DNA of 64,000 nt from Loripinus fragilis (GCA_964019695.1 OZ026528.1:52296495-52360494), one strand, 5' to 3'. Shown: positions 11,244 to 23,686, numbered from the stretch's first letter. Notes: generated by a model not told the origin, from the letters alone. Translations and numbers: made by a program.

Positions 11244-13165
11244 ACTGATAGATGCAACAAAAACACTGCCTACATAATAGTATGACTGTCAATAACTTAT
11301 TACTCTATTTTTACTGTGTATTTACCTGAAGAAGCAAAAGTGAACAAACTTTTGATCTACTTTCGTTCTCATATTACTTATTAGAGTGATTTATCTCCCT
11401 TGATCAAATTCATATATATTACCTGAGCATTGATTAAGCAGCCAACAGATTTGCTACAGTTAACTGCTAACAATACACGTTGAATGTCCATTTACTTATA
11501 AATCATTTTAATGTCTTCCTACCCACGGAATATACTTTTTGACCGACTTTCGTTTTCCTAATACTAAAAAGAGGAGTCAAGACTTCCTTGTCCCTGGGTG
11601 GCCCACAGTAATAAATAAAACTGACTGCATTAAATTTTGACTGTCAATTAATCAAAATGTACTTATGGATAATTTTCTGGCTGTTTACTTACTCACATGC
11701 AGCAAATTCTTTCGCTAATCTAAAAATCCAACAGTTGTGATAATATGACTCAGATGTGTACGCTTAACAAAGAACAAGTATAAGCTTTTTATACAAAAAC
11801 AAGTATAACCTTCTTTTTAATATAAGCTAGAGATCTGTTAGATTCATCAGAATTTGCAGTGTACGCATGTGTGTGCGTGCGTGTGTGTGTGTGCGTGTGA
11901 TTGTTTGTCTGATTTTTTGCATACTGTCTCGAAGTTGAGTATGAGTGTATGACAATATTAGTCCCATGGTAATAGACGTCCCATTCTTCATTTTCATTTG
12001 GGTGATAATTAGCTGAGTGCGCATTCTATTGATAAACTTCTGTTTGGATATTTGAATATATTGCTGCAGATCTGAACCCCTCCAACCAATTTTGAAAGCT
12101 ATTATTCCTGCCAGTCATGTTTTTAGCTCACATGTGTGCACAAAATATTCTTGTAGTTAGACTTATGCATGCTGTAGTAGAATAAACATTTAGATAGCAT
12201 GGTTCCATTATTACGAAACAACGTCTAAGTGAAGATAATACTGAATGCTATAACGGATGGACATCATGGGGACTATTGCCAAATCGCGTTGACGAACGCA
12301 GGTCTGTCCTCATACCACACCCAGAGTATGTCAACATGATTTTTGTGTCAGTATTCATTGAAAACGAGAGCTTTTGACACGTGTTATGAGTGTATCGACC
12401 CTTATTCATTATTTCTAAGCAATGGTTAAATTAGTCTATATGCTCTGAAGAATAATGCCAAAATTTCAAGTGTGGTAACTTTCACACCAAGTAACAAAAC
12501 CACGCTGGAGCTCCAATGCTGTCATTTCATTTACTGTTACATATAGTTTGTTATCATCAAGATAACTCGCCTACACCAAAAATTTTCTAACGCATATACT
12601 TTTGTTTTGGCATTTCCTTGAAATCTTGAATTTCGAATTTAAAAAAATACCTTGGGATACATTGGAACAATGTTTTATGTTCTATCTTCTACCACTATAA
12701 AATTGTACTGACAAAACGGTCACACAAGTTATTTAATTATTCCTGACAATCACATCACATGTGTGCTCGATTGGGTTTCGACCAGGGTAGCAGTATGGCA
12801 ATTGTAGAAGATTTATTCTGCTAGCTTACAACAAAGGCCTGCGGATGGTACTTACAGTGTGGATTTTTAAAAGTGAACCGTGCAAATCACATTAAAAAAG
12901 TGGGTATGACCAGGAAATACCACACTGCAGAACAAGCCATCGCGCCGTGAGGAAGAGTCACAGAACACTAACAGTCAAATGGCATTAAAATGCAATTGAA
13001 GTAAAGCAACCCACTCTACTCTCCAGTAAGATGGTTACACAACTAGGAACCACAATAAGTAATGCACAATAAACAAGGACCACAAATAAATCCCCAACGA
13101 AAACGATTGGAGCAACAATAAACAATTAACCAACAACAACAGAACCATCGCCTTAGAACGCTCAA
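11244..13165 (+). repeat. Composite segment, copy 3 (5' part only)
   Basis: This stretch matches roughly 1-2160 of copy 1, with more substitutions and an internal deletion of about 230 bp near 12675. Similarity ends at about 13165 and the following DNA is unrelated to the unit. It is the most diverged of the three tandem copies, so it represents an older duplication or a truncated array edge. Confidence 0.85.
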
Positions 13166-13384
13166 CTGAAATCACTGTGGGCTTCGATTAATTAATTTTA
13201 CTGCCAAAATATTTGCCATAAATTCTGCTGTTGTCAAACCAGAAAAAAAATGTTAAGCTCGCGTGGAGGCTTCTTTACTTAGCTAATGTATCGCCACGGG
13301 TTAACAAACAAATTTATAAACAAACTGCGATGAAACAAAGAAGATGGCTTTCAACTCACGGATAGTCAGAGCTAAAGAAAATCC

Positions 13385-13500
13385 CCAGTTGAACCACGGT
13401 GGGCCCAGCCAAAGACAAACATCAGGCACTGACCTACCTATGAAAGTTTTAAGCCAGGGTAGTAATTTAATCTGAGGACTGACCCACCGTGAATTTTATG
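13385..13500 (-). pseudogene. Penelope-like element 3' end, remnant
   Basis: On the minus strand the sequence around CACGGTGGGTCAG...CTCAGAT, followed by GGGCCCACCGTGG, matches in order the end of the coding region and the start of the 3' tail of the element at 52.8-52.9 kb. The coding part is too short to translate usefully. Confidence 0.5.
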
Positions 13501-13504
13501 CATT

Positions 13505-15230
13505 TCTTATAGCGAAAGTGCGTTTGTTCGGCACGACAAATGAAATTAAAATTGTGACGTCCCGCTGATATGCAAACTTAAGCCCAAATTCCATTTATTA
13601 TGACTTTCGATTTTGACCCTTTTGTATCAAAAAGGCTGTATATTGCATAATACTAAATGTATTCTTCTGAAATTTTCACACATATTGAGTTTTTGTTTAA
13701 CAACAGAAATTTGAATCAGTTTAAAATAATTAAGCTTTTGTTGTAAATTGTTTACTGTATCCGTTGTAAGATTCCTTAAGTATATGTAATTTTGTCCCAT
13801 TTAATCCTACTTTTATACAGATGGGGTTATTAAGGGTATACATGATATATTTAGTATATGATCTGATTTACGTTTTGTTTAAATAGAAATGACAAATTAG
13901 GGTCGATATACCCAGAACATGTCTCAAAGGCGCTCGTTTCAAGGAAAACGCAACACTGCACAATTCTTCGCATTGACTTAAAACTAATAATAAAGAAGGC
14001 TGCCCTAGTTTTGATTTGATAACAGTTGCTTACTGAAAGCAAAGCCGCCTTTTAATACGTTTGGCCTGGTTATAATGGTAAAACATATACACATGCAATA
14101 TCATTGCCAAAATTTTACATCTTTCACTTATTGTAACATAGTAACAAATGATCTAGGGATGACCTTTTACCAAAGTTGTTCAAATTTTATCATCCTTCAA
14201 GAAATGGCTATCAAAAGCGAGGATAGTTTTTTTCCTGTCAATTAAAAGGAAAACCAAGAGCTGGAGATTATTTCTTGCTGGTCTTTTCTTTTATTTGCCA
14301 AAGAGATCCAAGGTTCTTGCTATTAGCAGCAATATCCCTGGTTAATTTACACACTATTTATCATCAGCTGTGGCATGCAGAACCTGTTGAGCGTTTTGTT
14401 GCAGGATCATTATTGTCACCGTGTTGGTACACTTGCAGAATTCCATATAACTAGGATATAAACTATTTTAAAACGTACATTGAAAACAAAAAACAAATAC
14501 ATAGTTCCCATTGATAAAAGTCTTTACTGTTAAAATGAAAATAAAATAAAAATGTATTGCAATCATCTCGCTGGGGAAGAGAGAGGTGCATACTTAACTG
14601 TAATTGGGCATACGCGCAGTCTGATCAGAGCCTTTGCTAGTCGCCTGAATAATCCATGAGTATTAAACTATTGACTGAACATCATTTGGAGTTTTTACTC
14701 TTATAAGGAGGCTGCACAAAAAAACTGCCGTAATTACCTTAGCAGATGAGGAAATGATCTGTGTCAATTAAATAATATAATGTTTTTTAGCTTTTGATGT
14801 AGGTTTAAAGTTCAAAGTCATGAAAACTACACTTTAACTTTTTGAGCACCATGACAAAATTACTCCATCATGAAAAATATATTTTGCAGTCAAGTAATCC
14901 CAGACCAAGCTTCAAATTCATGTGTAAAGAACGTTTTTCCAGATTTGTATGTTTCTATACAGACAATCTGAACAGAAACTATTTGTTTGCTCTTCAGCAA
15001 ATTTTTTCTATCAGGGATGGATTAATCAAAATCATCGGCACTGTAAAACGTGTTTGTACGCTTACACCAACAAAGGCAGTTAATCTGCCACTTATTTTTG
15101 GAATGTTTTTCATTTTTTCCTTTGAAAGCAACTTGATGCCAACATTTCTTCAATGAAAAATCTCGATCATTTCAACCTGTTATTGTTGTAGTTTTCTCTA
15201 GATCATAAATTTTCACAGAAAATATTTTTT
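13505..15230. other. AT-rich region without a recognisable gene
   Basis: It includes a block (13785-14290) paralogous to 48210-48720 and a partial MITE-A half at about 14605-14720. A 104-codon plus-strand frame at 14842-15156 has no motif I recognise and sits in AT-rich DNA. I see no splice-supported gene. Confidence 0.5.
13785..14290. repeat. Dispersed block shared with 48.2-48.7 kb
   Basis: Both places contain GTCCCATTNAATCCTACTTT, GACAAATTAGGGTCGATATA, CAAATGATCTAGGGATGACC and AACCAAGAGCTGGAGATTAT in the same order and spacing. Similarity stops at about 14290, and at 48720 where the perfect palindrome begins. Its nature is unknown. Confidence 0.8.
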
Positions 15231-15244
15231 AAAGCAGTTGAAAG

Positions 15245-16975
15245 GTTGCACTAAGATCCGTGGCAGTTCAGCTACCACCGGATTTGGAGTAAAGTTACAC
15301 CTAGTAATTGTATCTCAGCTACAAGCAGACTTAGTGTAAAGTTACACCTAGTAATTGTATCTCAGCTACAACCAGACTTGATGTAAAGTTACACTTAGTA
15401 ATTCTATCTCAGCTACAACCAGACTTAGTGTAAAGTTACACCTAGTAATTCCATCTTAGCTACAACCAGACTTGAAGTAAAGTTACACCTATTAATTTTA
15501 CCTCGGCTGCCACAAGACTTGGTGTAAATTTACATCTATTCATTTTATCTAAGCTACAACCAGACTTAGCGTAAAGTTACATCTATTAACTTTATCTCAG
15601 CTGCCACCAAACTTGGTGTAAAAGTACAACCGGTCCTATAAATTTAACTCAGATGCCACTAAACTGGTTCAAAGTTACACCTATTAATTTTATCTCAGAT
15701 ACCACCAAAACTTTGTGTAAAGTTACACCTATTAATTTTATCTCAGCTGCCACCAAACTTGGTGTAAAGTTACACCTATTAATTTTACCCCGGCTGCCAC
15801 AAGACTTGGTGTAAAGTTACATCTATTAATTTTACCTCGGCTGCCACAAGACTTGGTGTAAAGTTACATCTATTCATTTTATCTAAGCTACAACCAGACT
15901 TAGCGTAAAGTTACATCTATTAACTTTATCTCAGCTGCCACCAAACTTGGTGTAAAAGTACACCAGGTCCTATAAATTTAACTCAGATGCCACTAAACTG
16001 GTTCAAAGTTACACCTATTAATTTTATCTTAGATACCTCCAAAACTTTGTGTAAAGTTACACCTATTAATTTTATTTCAGCTGCCACCAAACTTGGTGTA
16101 AAGATACATCTATTTATTCTATCTGGGCTGCCACCAAACTTGGTGTAAAAGTACACCTATAAATTTAACTCAGATGTCACTAAACTTGTAGTAAAGTTAC
16201 ACCTTTTAATTTTATCTCAGCTACCACCAAAACTTGGTGAAAAGTTACAACTATTAATTTTTTCTCAGGTGCCACCAAACTTGTTTGTGGTGGTTCTGTA
16301 GTTCAGCTGCCACCAGACTTGGTGTAAAGTAACACCTATTAATTTAATCTCAGCTGCCACCAAACCTGTTTGTGGTGGTTCTGTAGTTCAGCTGCCACCA
16401 GACTTGGTGTAAAGTTACATCTATTTATTTAATCTCAGCTGCCACCAAACCTGTTTGTGGTGGTTCTGTTGTTCAGCTGTCACCGGACTTGGTGTAAAGT
16501 TAAACCTACTAATTTTATCTCAGCTGCCATCAAACTCATGTGTGGTGGTTCTGTAGTTCAGCTGTCACCTTCTTTGTGTAAAGTTACACCTATTAATTTT
16601 ATCTCAGCTGCCACCAAACTTGGTGTAAATTTACACCTATTAATTTTTTATCAGCTACCACCAGACTTGGTGTAATATAAAGGTACATCTATTAATCTTA
16701 TCTTTGCCACTGGTCTAAAGTTGCACACATTAATTTTATCTCAGCTGCCACCAAACTTGGTGTGTAGTTACACATATTAATTTATCTCAGCTGCCACCAA
16801 ACTTTGTGATAATTTTATCTCAGCTGCCAACAAACTTGTTTGTGGTTGCTCTGTAGCAGTTGAAAGGTTGAACCAAGATCTGTAGCAGTTCAGCTACCAC
16901 GTGCCTTGGTGTAAAGTTACACCAAATAATTTTATCTCAGTTGCCATCAAACTTGTTTGTGGTGGTTCTGTAGTT
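15245..16975. repeat. 47-bp satellite with higher-order structure
   Basis: There are roughly 35 imperfect copies of a 47-bp unit built on CTCAGCTGCCACCAAACTTG plus GTGTAAAGTTACACCTATTA. A higher-order period of 334 bp is visible: distinctive variants at 15548 and 15651 recur at 15882 and 15985. A variant with TTTGTGGTGGTTCTGTAGTT appears repeatedly after 16270. Each unit contains GTGTAAAGTTACAC, itself palindromic. Frames across it are repeat artefacts. Confidence 0.93.
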
Positions 16976-16999
16976 GGTCCATGTTTCGTTATTCAGTAC

Positions 17000-17645
17000 G
17001 TTGTGTGCTTCTAAGTTTAGTATCATTTTGATGGGGAAGAGAGAGCTAGTTGCTTTACTGTATTTATTTTCTTGATGTCTTGTAACTGTTAGTGTTCTGT
17101 GGCTCTTCCTCACGGTGTAGTGGGTTGGTCTGCAGTTTGTGATTGAGGTATTTCCTGACCATACTCACTTGTTTTGCTTTTTTGATGTAATGTAACACTT
17201 ATCATATTATTGTACAATGTGGAATGTTTCTGCATCGTTTTGTCCCTAATTCACTGTATATAGCCTCCGCCAGCTTATCCCTTTTCTTTTTATAAAATCA
17301 ACTTCACTTTTGTTTAAACTTTAAACGACTTTATTAAATAAACTATAAATAAGCATCTCCTAATTGGCCCAGATGCATATCCACTCGAGTCAAAATAACT
17401 ACATGTTGAATTGGCTGTGGGTTTTCCCATTCAATATTAGTTACTAAAATAGATATTTTATGTTTTTCTGTCTTGTGTTTGCTATGCCGTTGTACGCGTC
17501 TGTTTACACGTGCCTTGTGGTCACCTGCTGGGAAAGGGCTGACCTCTTAGCTGTCGTTTGTGGTGTCTAACTGTGAGTTTGTTACTTTCCCATTGGTATC
17601 CTGTTCAGGTGTGGTACTTGATTGCATCGATTTCCGATATTTGCA
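17000..17645 (+). repeat. Retroelement 3'-tail remnants
   Basis: The segment 17010-17170 matches the complement of 1895-2040, and 17465-17645 matches the complement of about 52370-52545, including GGTCACCTGCTGGGAAAGGG. The latter lies in the 3' tail of the Penelope-like element, so this is probably a plus-strand tail left by a decayed copy. The 290 bp between has no recognised content. Confidence 0.6.
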
Positions 17646-18130
17646 CCTAGAAACTTTCCATAACAGGTGTGCTTTCAGCATGAAACTTGCATGATTTGCT
17701 GTAACAATTTAGTGAGTGACAGCATCACGAAATTCACAAGATTTGGTATTTTGTCATATACTTGTAATTCAGAATTTGCTGTTGAATATAGTTATAAGCA
17801 TAACTCTTAAATGAACTAATGATTTCTTCCTTCTGGATTGATGCAATAAACTTGGAATGGTCCATTTGGTCAAAGGTTATACTTCTTAAATAAAATTGCA
17901 GTTTTATTATTTGAAGACCTTTTTGTCTTAGCAGACAGTATAACCCTGATGAAATGTCTGCAGTTGTACATGAAATTTATAATAAAATATGCGGTCATTC
18001 CTCTTTTAACTGAATGTAATCAGTAAGTCATCATGTGAAAAAAGAAATTCAAGACTTCCAAGACATAGTCAATGGCCAATATTTTGGAGTTGTTGTTGTT
18101 GTAGTTGCTTTTATGTTTAGAAAAAAATAT

Positions 18131-18277
18131 ATAATAAAACAATTATTGAGGCATTCGACATGATGTGATGTCGACCTGAGAATACCAATATTGACCTGGG
18201 CTCCGCCTAAGTCAATATTGGTACTCTCAGGTCAACATATCATGTCCAATGTCTCAACAGTCAATAATTGTATAATG
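18131..18277. mobile_element. Fold-back element
   Basis: It is an inverted repeat of about 70-bp arms: ACAATTATTGAGGCATTCGA on the left and GTCTCAACAGTCAATAATTG on the right, with the inner arms CCAATATTGACCTGGG and CCTAAGTCAATATTGG around a 4-base centre. It is non-coding. Confidence 0.8.
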
Positions 18278-19294
18278 TAATCTTAATTGTAAACGGTTTT
18301 GTGGTCATTGAAGATGATACTGATAAATATCAGCCTTACTTTAAAGACTTGAAGCTTTTCTCAATGACCTCAGTGTTGTGATACAATGAGGTTCAGCTCT
18401 CATATATCCTTGAGAAGCTTACAACGACAATGAAACTCAGGTGAGCTATTTTAGGGCCATATTGAAAGTAGACTTTCTCAAAAAATGATGTCATCTTATT
18501 CTGGAATGCTCTGGTACATCTTATCTGGATAATAACTATATATCCTGAAAAATCATATAGATGGTAAATCTACCGATATAGTGGTTGGTCGATTCTCAAA
18601 ATGATTTCTACTGTGGTAAATTTCTACTTTCGGCTTTATTTTTCAATTTTTTGCAGCTTTACATGGATGAGAAAATCTACACCTTTGCACGGACTGTTAC
18701 AACATTTATACCTCCTTATTAAAAATATTATTTTGACCCTTATATGAAGTTGAAAAAAGAAGCTGTATATATTTGGTTTACTTTTATTATATCACGTTGC
18801 TTCGAGGAGTGTAATAACGCCATTAATTAAAATCATTAAAATACTAGTGAATTAAATACAAAATTTATGTATTTATAGTATATATATGACATAAATTTGA
18901 CACCCAGATTCCAGAATAATGCTGTTGTTGTATAAAGGATAGAATCTTAATTCAGTGCTCTCGTGCTATTACATTTATTAAGCTCACCGTGAAAAGGCTA
19001 CAGAATGCTTCGCTCTACTATGCATTTTATTACTTTTGGCAATGAGTTAGAATCAATTGTACATACTCCTCTATGTAATATGCATTTTATTTTATTTTCA
19101 GCCATTTACTGTTTGAAAGGAAGATATACAAAGTAGATTCTCCTCTAATTAAAATACTGACAGACAGACTAGTTCTATCCCACTGAAAGTTTGACATTTA
19201 TCCCCTATATTCATGTGTTTGGTGACAATCAGATTTAACAGTTTCTTATCTAAGCAAAGTCATTAGAAAACCTATTATTACTTTGAAAAATAAA

Positions 19295-19527
19295 CCGTGA
19301 CATGAGATCTCCAACAATGTGGTATATGCGACCAGCAAAGCCTCAGACCTGCCTGCACATACGCGCAGTCTGATTAGAGCCATTGCTAGTCGCTTGAATA
19401 CTCTATGAATATTAAACTACTGACCAAACATCATTTGGAGTTTCTAAGCTTAAAAGGAGACTGCACAGGCTTGTCTGAGTCTAATCATGTCAAAATGTGA
19501 AATTGTTGGAAATCACTTGTAGCGGCT
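19295..19527. mobile_element. MITE-A copy
   Basis: Element of about 235 bp with roughly 30-bp terminal inverted repeats (CATGAGATCTCCAACAATGT / ATTGTTGGAAATCACTTG) and an internal imperfect palindrome GACCAGCAAAGCC...GCGCAGTCTGA...GCTAGTCGC. Other copies are at 28979-29202, 29279-29516, 37421-37657 and 57944-58180. Confidence 0.85.
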
Positions 19528-19618
19528 AAAATGTTGGACCAGTTCAGCCTGTGCATCTAAGCAGTTTTATCTGCACCTTTGTTAATCCCTTCTTGAAAAG
19601 TTGGATAGTCACATATTA

Positions 19619-19820
19619 CAGTAAAACCTGTGTAAAACGGCCACTCAAACATAGACAAAACAAAGATCTTAATGACAAATGGTAGCTTGATGAAGGTCGA
19701 AAGTATTACAGAATGCTCTTGAATCATTCTGCGATACTTTTGACCCGTTTTATGCGATAATTGACCTGAAAATGGATTTTGGTCTTTTTTTAGAGTGGCC
19801 GTTTTAAACAGGTTTTATTG
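19619..19820. mobile_element. MITE-B copy
   Basis: Inverted ends CAGTAAAACCTGTGTAAAAC and GTTTTAAACAGGTTTTATTG extend inward to GGCCACTC/GAGTGGCC. It is 202 bp, non-coding, with a second copy at 58271-58474. Confidence 0.85.
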
Positions 19821-20400
19821 CTTTGAACTGACACAACTTATCCCGCCGCAGAATGACTAAGTCAGAGTGGTTTGAATCATTGATTTTTATCTCACTAAGA
19901 GGAATATTGGAGTGAAGTTTTATTTAATGAAATCAGGAGATATGGAGCGGACACAAAATCGAAGGGTTGAAATTAAGAGAGCAATTAACATTTCGTAAAT
20001 ATGAACATCCTTTTCTCCAGGGCTGAAACTGTAGATACTTAGAATATAAAGAATGAGAGAAACACACAAGCTTTTACATGAGTTTCAAGTAAATTTATGA
20101 ACAAAATGGAATTTATACACAGGCCTATATTAAGGATATAAAGAATAAGTGACTATCACATATGTAATTTTTTTATTGGATATGAATATCATTATGTCAC
20201 ATGTTTAGTGGACTGTTCATTATCTTACAAGAGTGCCCACCTACGGATAATTTGACTGGTCATGTGTAGTTTATTAAAGAGTCAGTCTGGTAAATTCCTA
20301 ACAACTTCACAAAGCTGAAACTATACATGCTTGGAATATAAAATATGAGAGAAATGCATAGGCTTTTATTTTAGTTTCAAACAAAGTTATGAACAAAATA

Positions 20401-20741
20401 GAGGATCTTACATGAGTGCTCATGTTTTATTGATTTATTAAACGAGTTGGGAAAAAGAGATAAAATGCGAGGCTTGCCGAGCATTTTGTCTCTTTTTCGC
20501 AACGAGTTTAATAAATTCAATAATACAAGAGCACGAATGTTAGATTCTATCTATCAAATGACGTTAAGATTACTTTGAAATCTCATTTCTTGCGTAAAAA
20601 CGTTATAATTTTGTCATTATGTACCCAACGTTGTTATGGACGTCATAACGTTTCCCTAAAATGGACAAACCACAAATGGTTTACAGATTTCATTGCATGG
20701 CGTTATTACACTCCCAGGCGCGACATCATATGATAAATGGA
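20401..20741 (+). mobile_element. Hairpin-containing repeat R, copy 1
   Basis: It runs from AGAGGATCTTACATGAGTGC to CCCAGGCGCGACATCATATG. It contains a hairpin whose arms are TTATTAAACGAGTTGGGAAA and CGCAACGAGTTTAATAAATT, with GCGAGGCTTGCCGAGC near the centre. Related copies are at 23369-23686, 27947-28276 (inverted), 29662-30075 and 51928-52205 (inverted, decayed). Confidence 0.75.
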
Positions 20742-21672
20742 ATTTTTACACAGGCCTATACTAAGGATAAGAGTAAGAGACTATCACATATGTAATACTA
20801 TTTTTATTGGATGGGAATATCATTATTTCTCATATTACTTGGATATAAATGTGCATCAAATTCAGGTGTCATGTTGTTTTTCAATGCAATTAGCATTATA
20901 GAAACAGTAGTTTTTTTGCACTAACAAGGCACTGTCTCTCAGGCAGCCCGTATCCCTTGACAGAAGTCCTAGGTTAAGCTAAAACATTGTTTTATAAGTT
21001 TCATTCAATGTACAACGTACACTTCCTATGGCTGTCTATACGCAGAATATAAGTAAGAAGGTACAAATCAAACTGTTAAATAAGTGACACAAAATACAAT
21101 GTCTACACCTGTATATCTACGAAAATAAATAAAAAAGGAAATGAGATTGTACACGTTTTAATCAATCAAAAACTACAACACTTTATATACACCACTGTGT
21201 AAACAAATTGACAAAAGGAAAACTTCAACAAGCTTCAGGATACCACACTGGTAGAATTGGTATGGTAATTATTCACATGAGGTGTGGTTTAGAATTTATT
21301 TTGATGTAAAACGCACCCTCAGTGAATAACTAACATACCAGTTTCAACAGTTCCACATAAGACTAGTACCTGGTGATAGTGATAAACAAACACATCAACC
21401 ACTCTTGACAGATCATGACATTTTATTGGTTAAATTATACTCTTTCCAAAAAATAGAAGCCACCCCCAATTTACCCGCTTTGTTGAAAATAAGTATAGGA
21501 ATGAACCTAAAGTTATGATTACCAATTTATTGTAAGTAAAAGTCTTATATAGTGACCGCCAACTTTATAAATGCATTTTGTGAGCATATTCGTATGCTTA
21601 GAAGAATCCAGAGTATATCTTCCAGTGTTCCAATTAGGGTAATGCGGCAGCTAGAAAGGGATACATGTCATA

Positions 21673-22188
21673 TATTACTTGACTTTTCGCTTACTGTAAA
21701 GGCCGCAACTTTAATATTCATATCTTGGTTCGGGTTTTATTTATAATTTGGTAAAGAGTAAATAAGCTTTTTGAGCCGTGCAAACGGGCATGCGTTTCAT
21801 GAAAATCCTAACCGTATACACACTGAACTCACATTTATTAATCCTTAAAGCGCAAACATACAAAATGTATGTTTTGTGTCGTCCACTAAACTATTTGAAG
21901 CCTCATAGATAAACAGTGTGAATCCAGATCAGACTGCTCCTGTAGGAGCAGTCTGATCTGGGTCCACAATGTTTTCCTCCCTGCTTTGTTAAATAAACAT
22001 TTTCAGATGCAGTTATTTTGCTGGAGTTTTAAGGACTAAATAATGACTAAGGTGGTGGCACAAGATGATAGTTACTTTTGAATAAAACCACGCCTCCTTT
22101 TCAGCTTTTACCTATGCCTAAGGTTGACTAATCTTAATTACGCATTCATGAGGCGCCGCCTTTACAGTAAGCGAAAAGTCAAGTAATA
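21673..22188. mobile_element. TIR element inserted in the fossil transposase
   Basis: The ends 21673-21703 and 22158-22188 form a perfect 31-bp inverted repeat beginning TATTACTTGACTTTTCGC. It is 516 bp, non-coding, and contains a 17-bp-arm palindrome at 21924-21961. The two halves of the Tc1-type transposase flank it. An inverted partial copy with one end lies at 30575-30830. I found no clear direct target duplication outside the ends. Confidence 0.8.
21924..21961. repeat. Near-perfect palindrome
   Basis: Perfect 17-bp arms CCAGATCAGACTGCTCC and GGAGCAGTCTGATCTGG around TGTA. A decayed relative is at 33245-33292. Confidence 0.95.
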
Positions 22189-23052
22189 CCCACAGGCCCA
22201 GTATATCTCAGAGGTGTTTGATTGCGGATAGATCAGAAGATATGGATGGCCAATCAAGAGTGTTGACACGACTGACTGGCATGCAGTTCCTTGCCATATT
22301 CCTGGTATGGAGTCGGGCATTGTCTTACTGGAAGACATTTTTTCCCAATTGTCTGATAGAGAGACAGAAATGCGGGTGAATGACTTCATCCACATAACAT
22401 TGGCCTGAAAGTGTGCCCCAAAGTACATGTATGCGAAGTAAACATACTACATGTATTACATTACCACATTATACAACGTTGGGTATGACCTTTTTTAAGC
22501 ATGAGTTAAGATACCATAAAGGTATGCCAGGTCTACATTTTGTGAATGCTGCTGATCTGTAAACATAGATCAGTGATCCATCAAGATTTATGTATGAACC
22601 CGACAAAACCTGTCTTCGAGGTTTCTAACTTAAAAAGACTCAAAACAGTCTGCTCAGCTACATAGACTTGCTAGAAAATTGAAGTTTCGCTTTAGCAAGT
22701 TTAGATATGATTTTCTTCAATTAGTGAATAACAAAGGCGCTGATCAGATTGTGCGTTTGCGCAGGCTGGTATGCACCTGTGTTGTTTACAAACCTTGTGT
22801 TCTCACTTCAAGGCCCAATTCTGTAATGAAGGAATGCGGTATCGTTATTGGATATTCAGTAACTACCTGATTAAGAAGGGAGATTACACATAGTTGTCAA
22901 ATGGTTTGGCTCCGCCTTCATTACCAGTGTTGGGATAGAAAGTATTAATAGTTTCTATTGACAAAACACGGTAGCCATTATGTACAAAATACAAATTCTA
23001 CATTTTACATTTTAATATACGTAGAATATAATGAAAACTTGGGGAAACACTC

Positions 23053-23059
23053 CCCCCCC

Positions 23060-23090
<31 letters not shown>
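23053..23090. repeat. (C)n(CA)n microsatellite
   Basis: Homopolymer C followed by a CA dinucleotide run. Confidence 0.97.
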
Positions 23091-23092
<2 letters not shown>

Positions 23093-23368
23093 TAAACAAA
23101 ATATTAATTGTAGCTTTGTACAAATCACAAAATCTTAACCCATAATAGCCTAACCTCCTTCTTGTAGGTCATATACCCAGATCAGATACACAGAACGCAG
23201 TGGCTGATGAGGGGTCTCCTTTTAGCATACAAAATGATCTATTTAAATTTGATTAAACATTTTTTGAAAATCCCACCCAACACAGTTTTAAACGGAAATT
23301 GAGTGTTCCTATTGATAAGAGTGAGAAATTCCATTCGGCTTAAATGGGTTAACTTACAGATGCTGAAC

Positions 23369-23686
23369 ATAGAGGATCTTAAATGAGTGCTCATGTTTTG
23401 ATTAATTCATTAAACGAGTTGGGGAAAAGAGTTACATGCGAGGCTTTTTCGCAACAAATTTAATAAATTCAATTACACATGAACACGAATGTTAGATTCT
23501 TTTTATCATATGATATTGAAATTATTTTGAAATCATATTTTTGGTGTGAAACATTAGGGTTTCGCCTTTTGCGTGACGATGAAAGCGTCATTTAATAACG
23601 TTTCCCGAAAATTTGTAAAGTACTAGTGGTTTATTGATTTGAATGCATGGCCATATTTCACTCTCAAACGCGGCGTCAAATGATAA
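23369..23686 (+). mobile_element. Repeat R, copy 2
   Basis: It shares the ordered blocks of 20401-20741, with a shortened hairpin (the GCCGAGC side is missing). Confidence 0.7.

Larger units (their letters stand above)
18715..19830. repeat. Dispersed repeat, copy 1 (with nested MITE-A and MITE-B)
   Basis: It is collinear with 57145-58480: TTTTGACCCTTAT, then CAGACAGACTAGTTCTATCC and TTCATGTGTTTGGT, then the same MITE-A (19295-19527) and MITE-B (19619-19820) at the same positions. The small elements were therefore inside before the larger repeat was copied. Confidence 0.8.
21545..22440 (-). pseudogene. Fossil Tc1/mariner-type transposase, interrupted
   Basis: On the minus strand, 22190-22440 translates to decayed transposase blocks: a QDNARPHT-like motif reading DNARLHT, followed by WPSISSDLSAIKHL, corresponding to the family's WP-x-SPDL-x-PIEH signature with the Glu changed to Lys, and then DILG. 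Across the inserted element at 21673-22188, minus-strand sequence at 21545-21672 continues with a C-terminal signature ending GGHY. In-frame stops and shifts are frequent. The N-terminal DNA-binding half is not seen. It is long inactive. Confidence 0.7.

Noticed and set aside
14842..15156. 104-codon plus-strand frame
   Set aside because: No recognisable motif, no splice context, and AT-rich low-complexity composition. It is left as unsupported.
15245..16975. CRISPR-like array (regular repeats)
   Set aside because: There are no unique spacers: the whole 47-bp unit repeats and drifts, as in a eukaryotic satellite, and the genome is an animal's.
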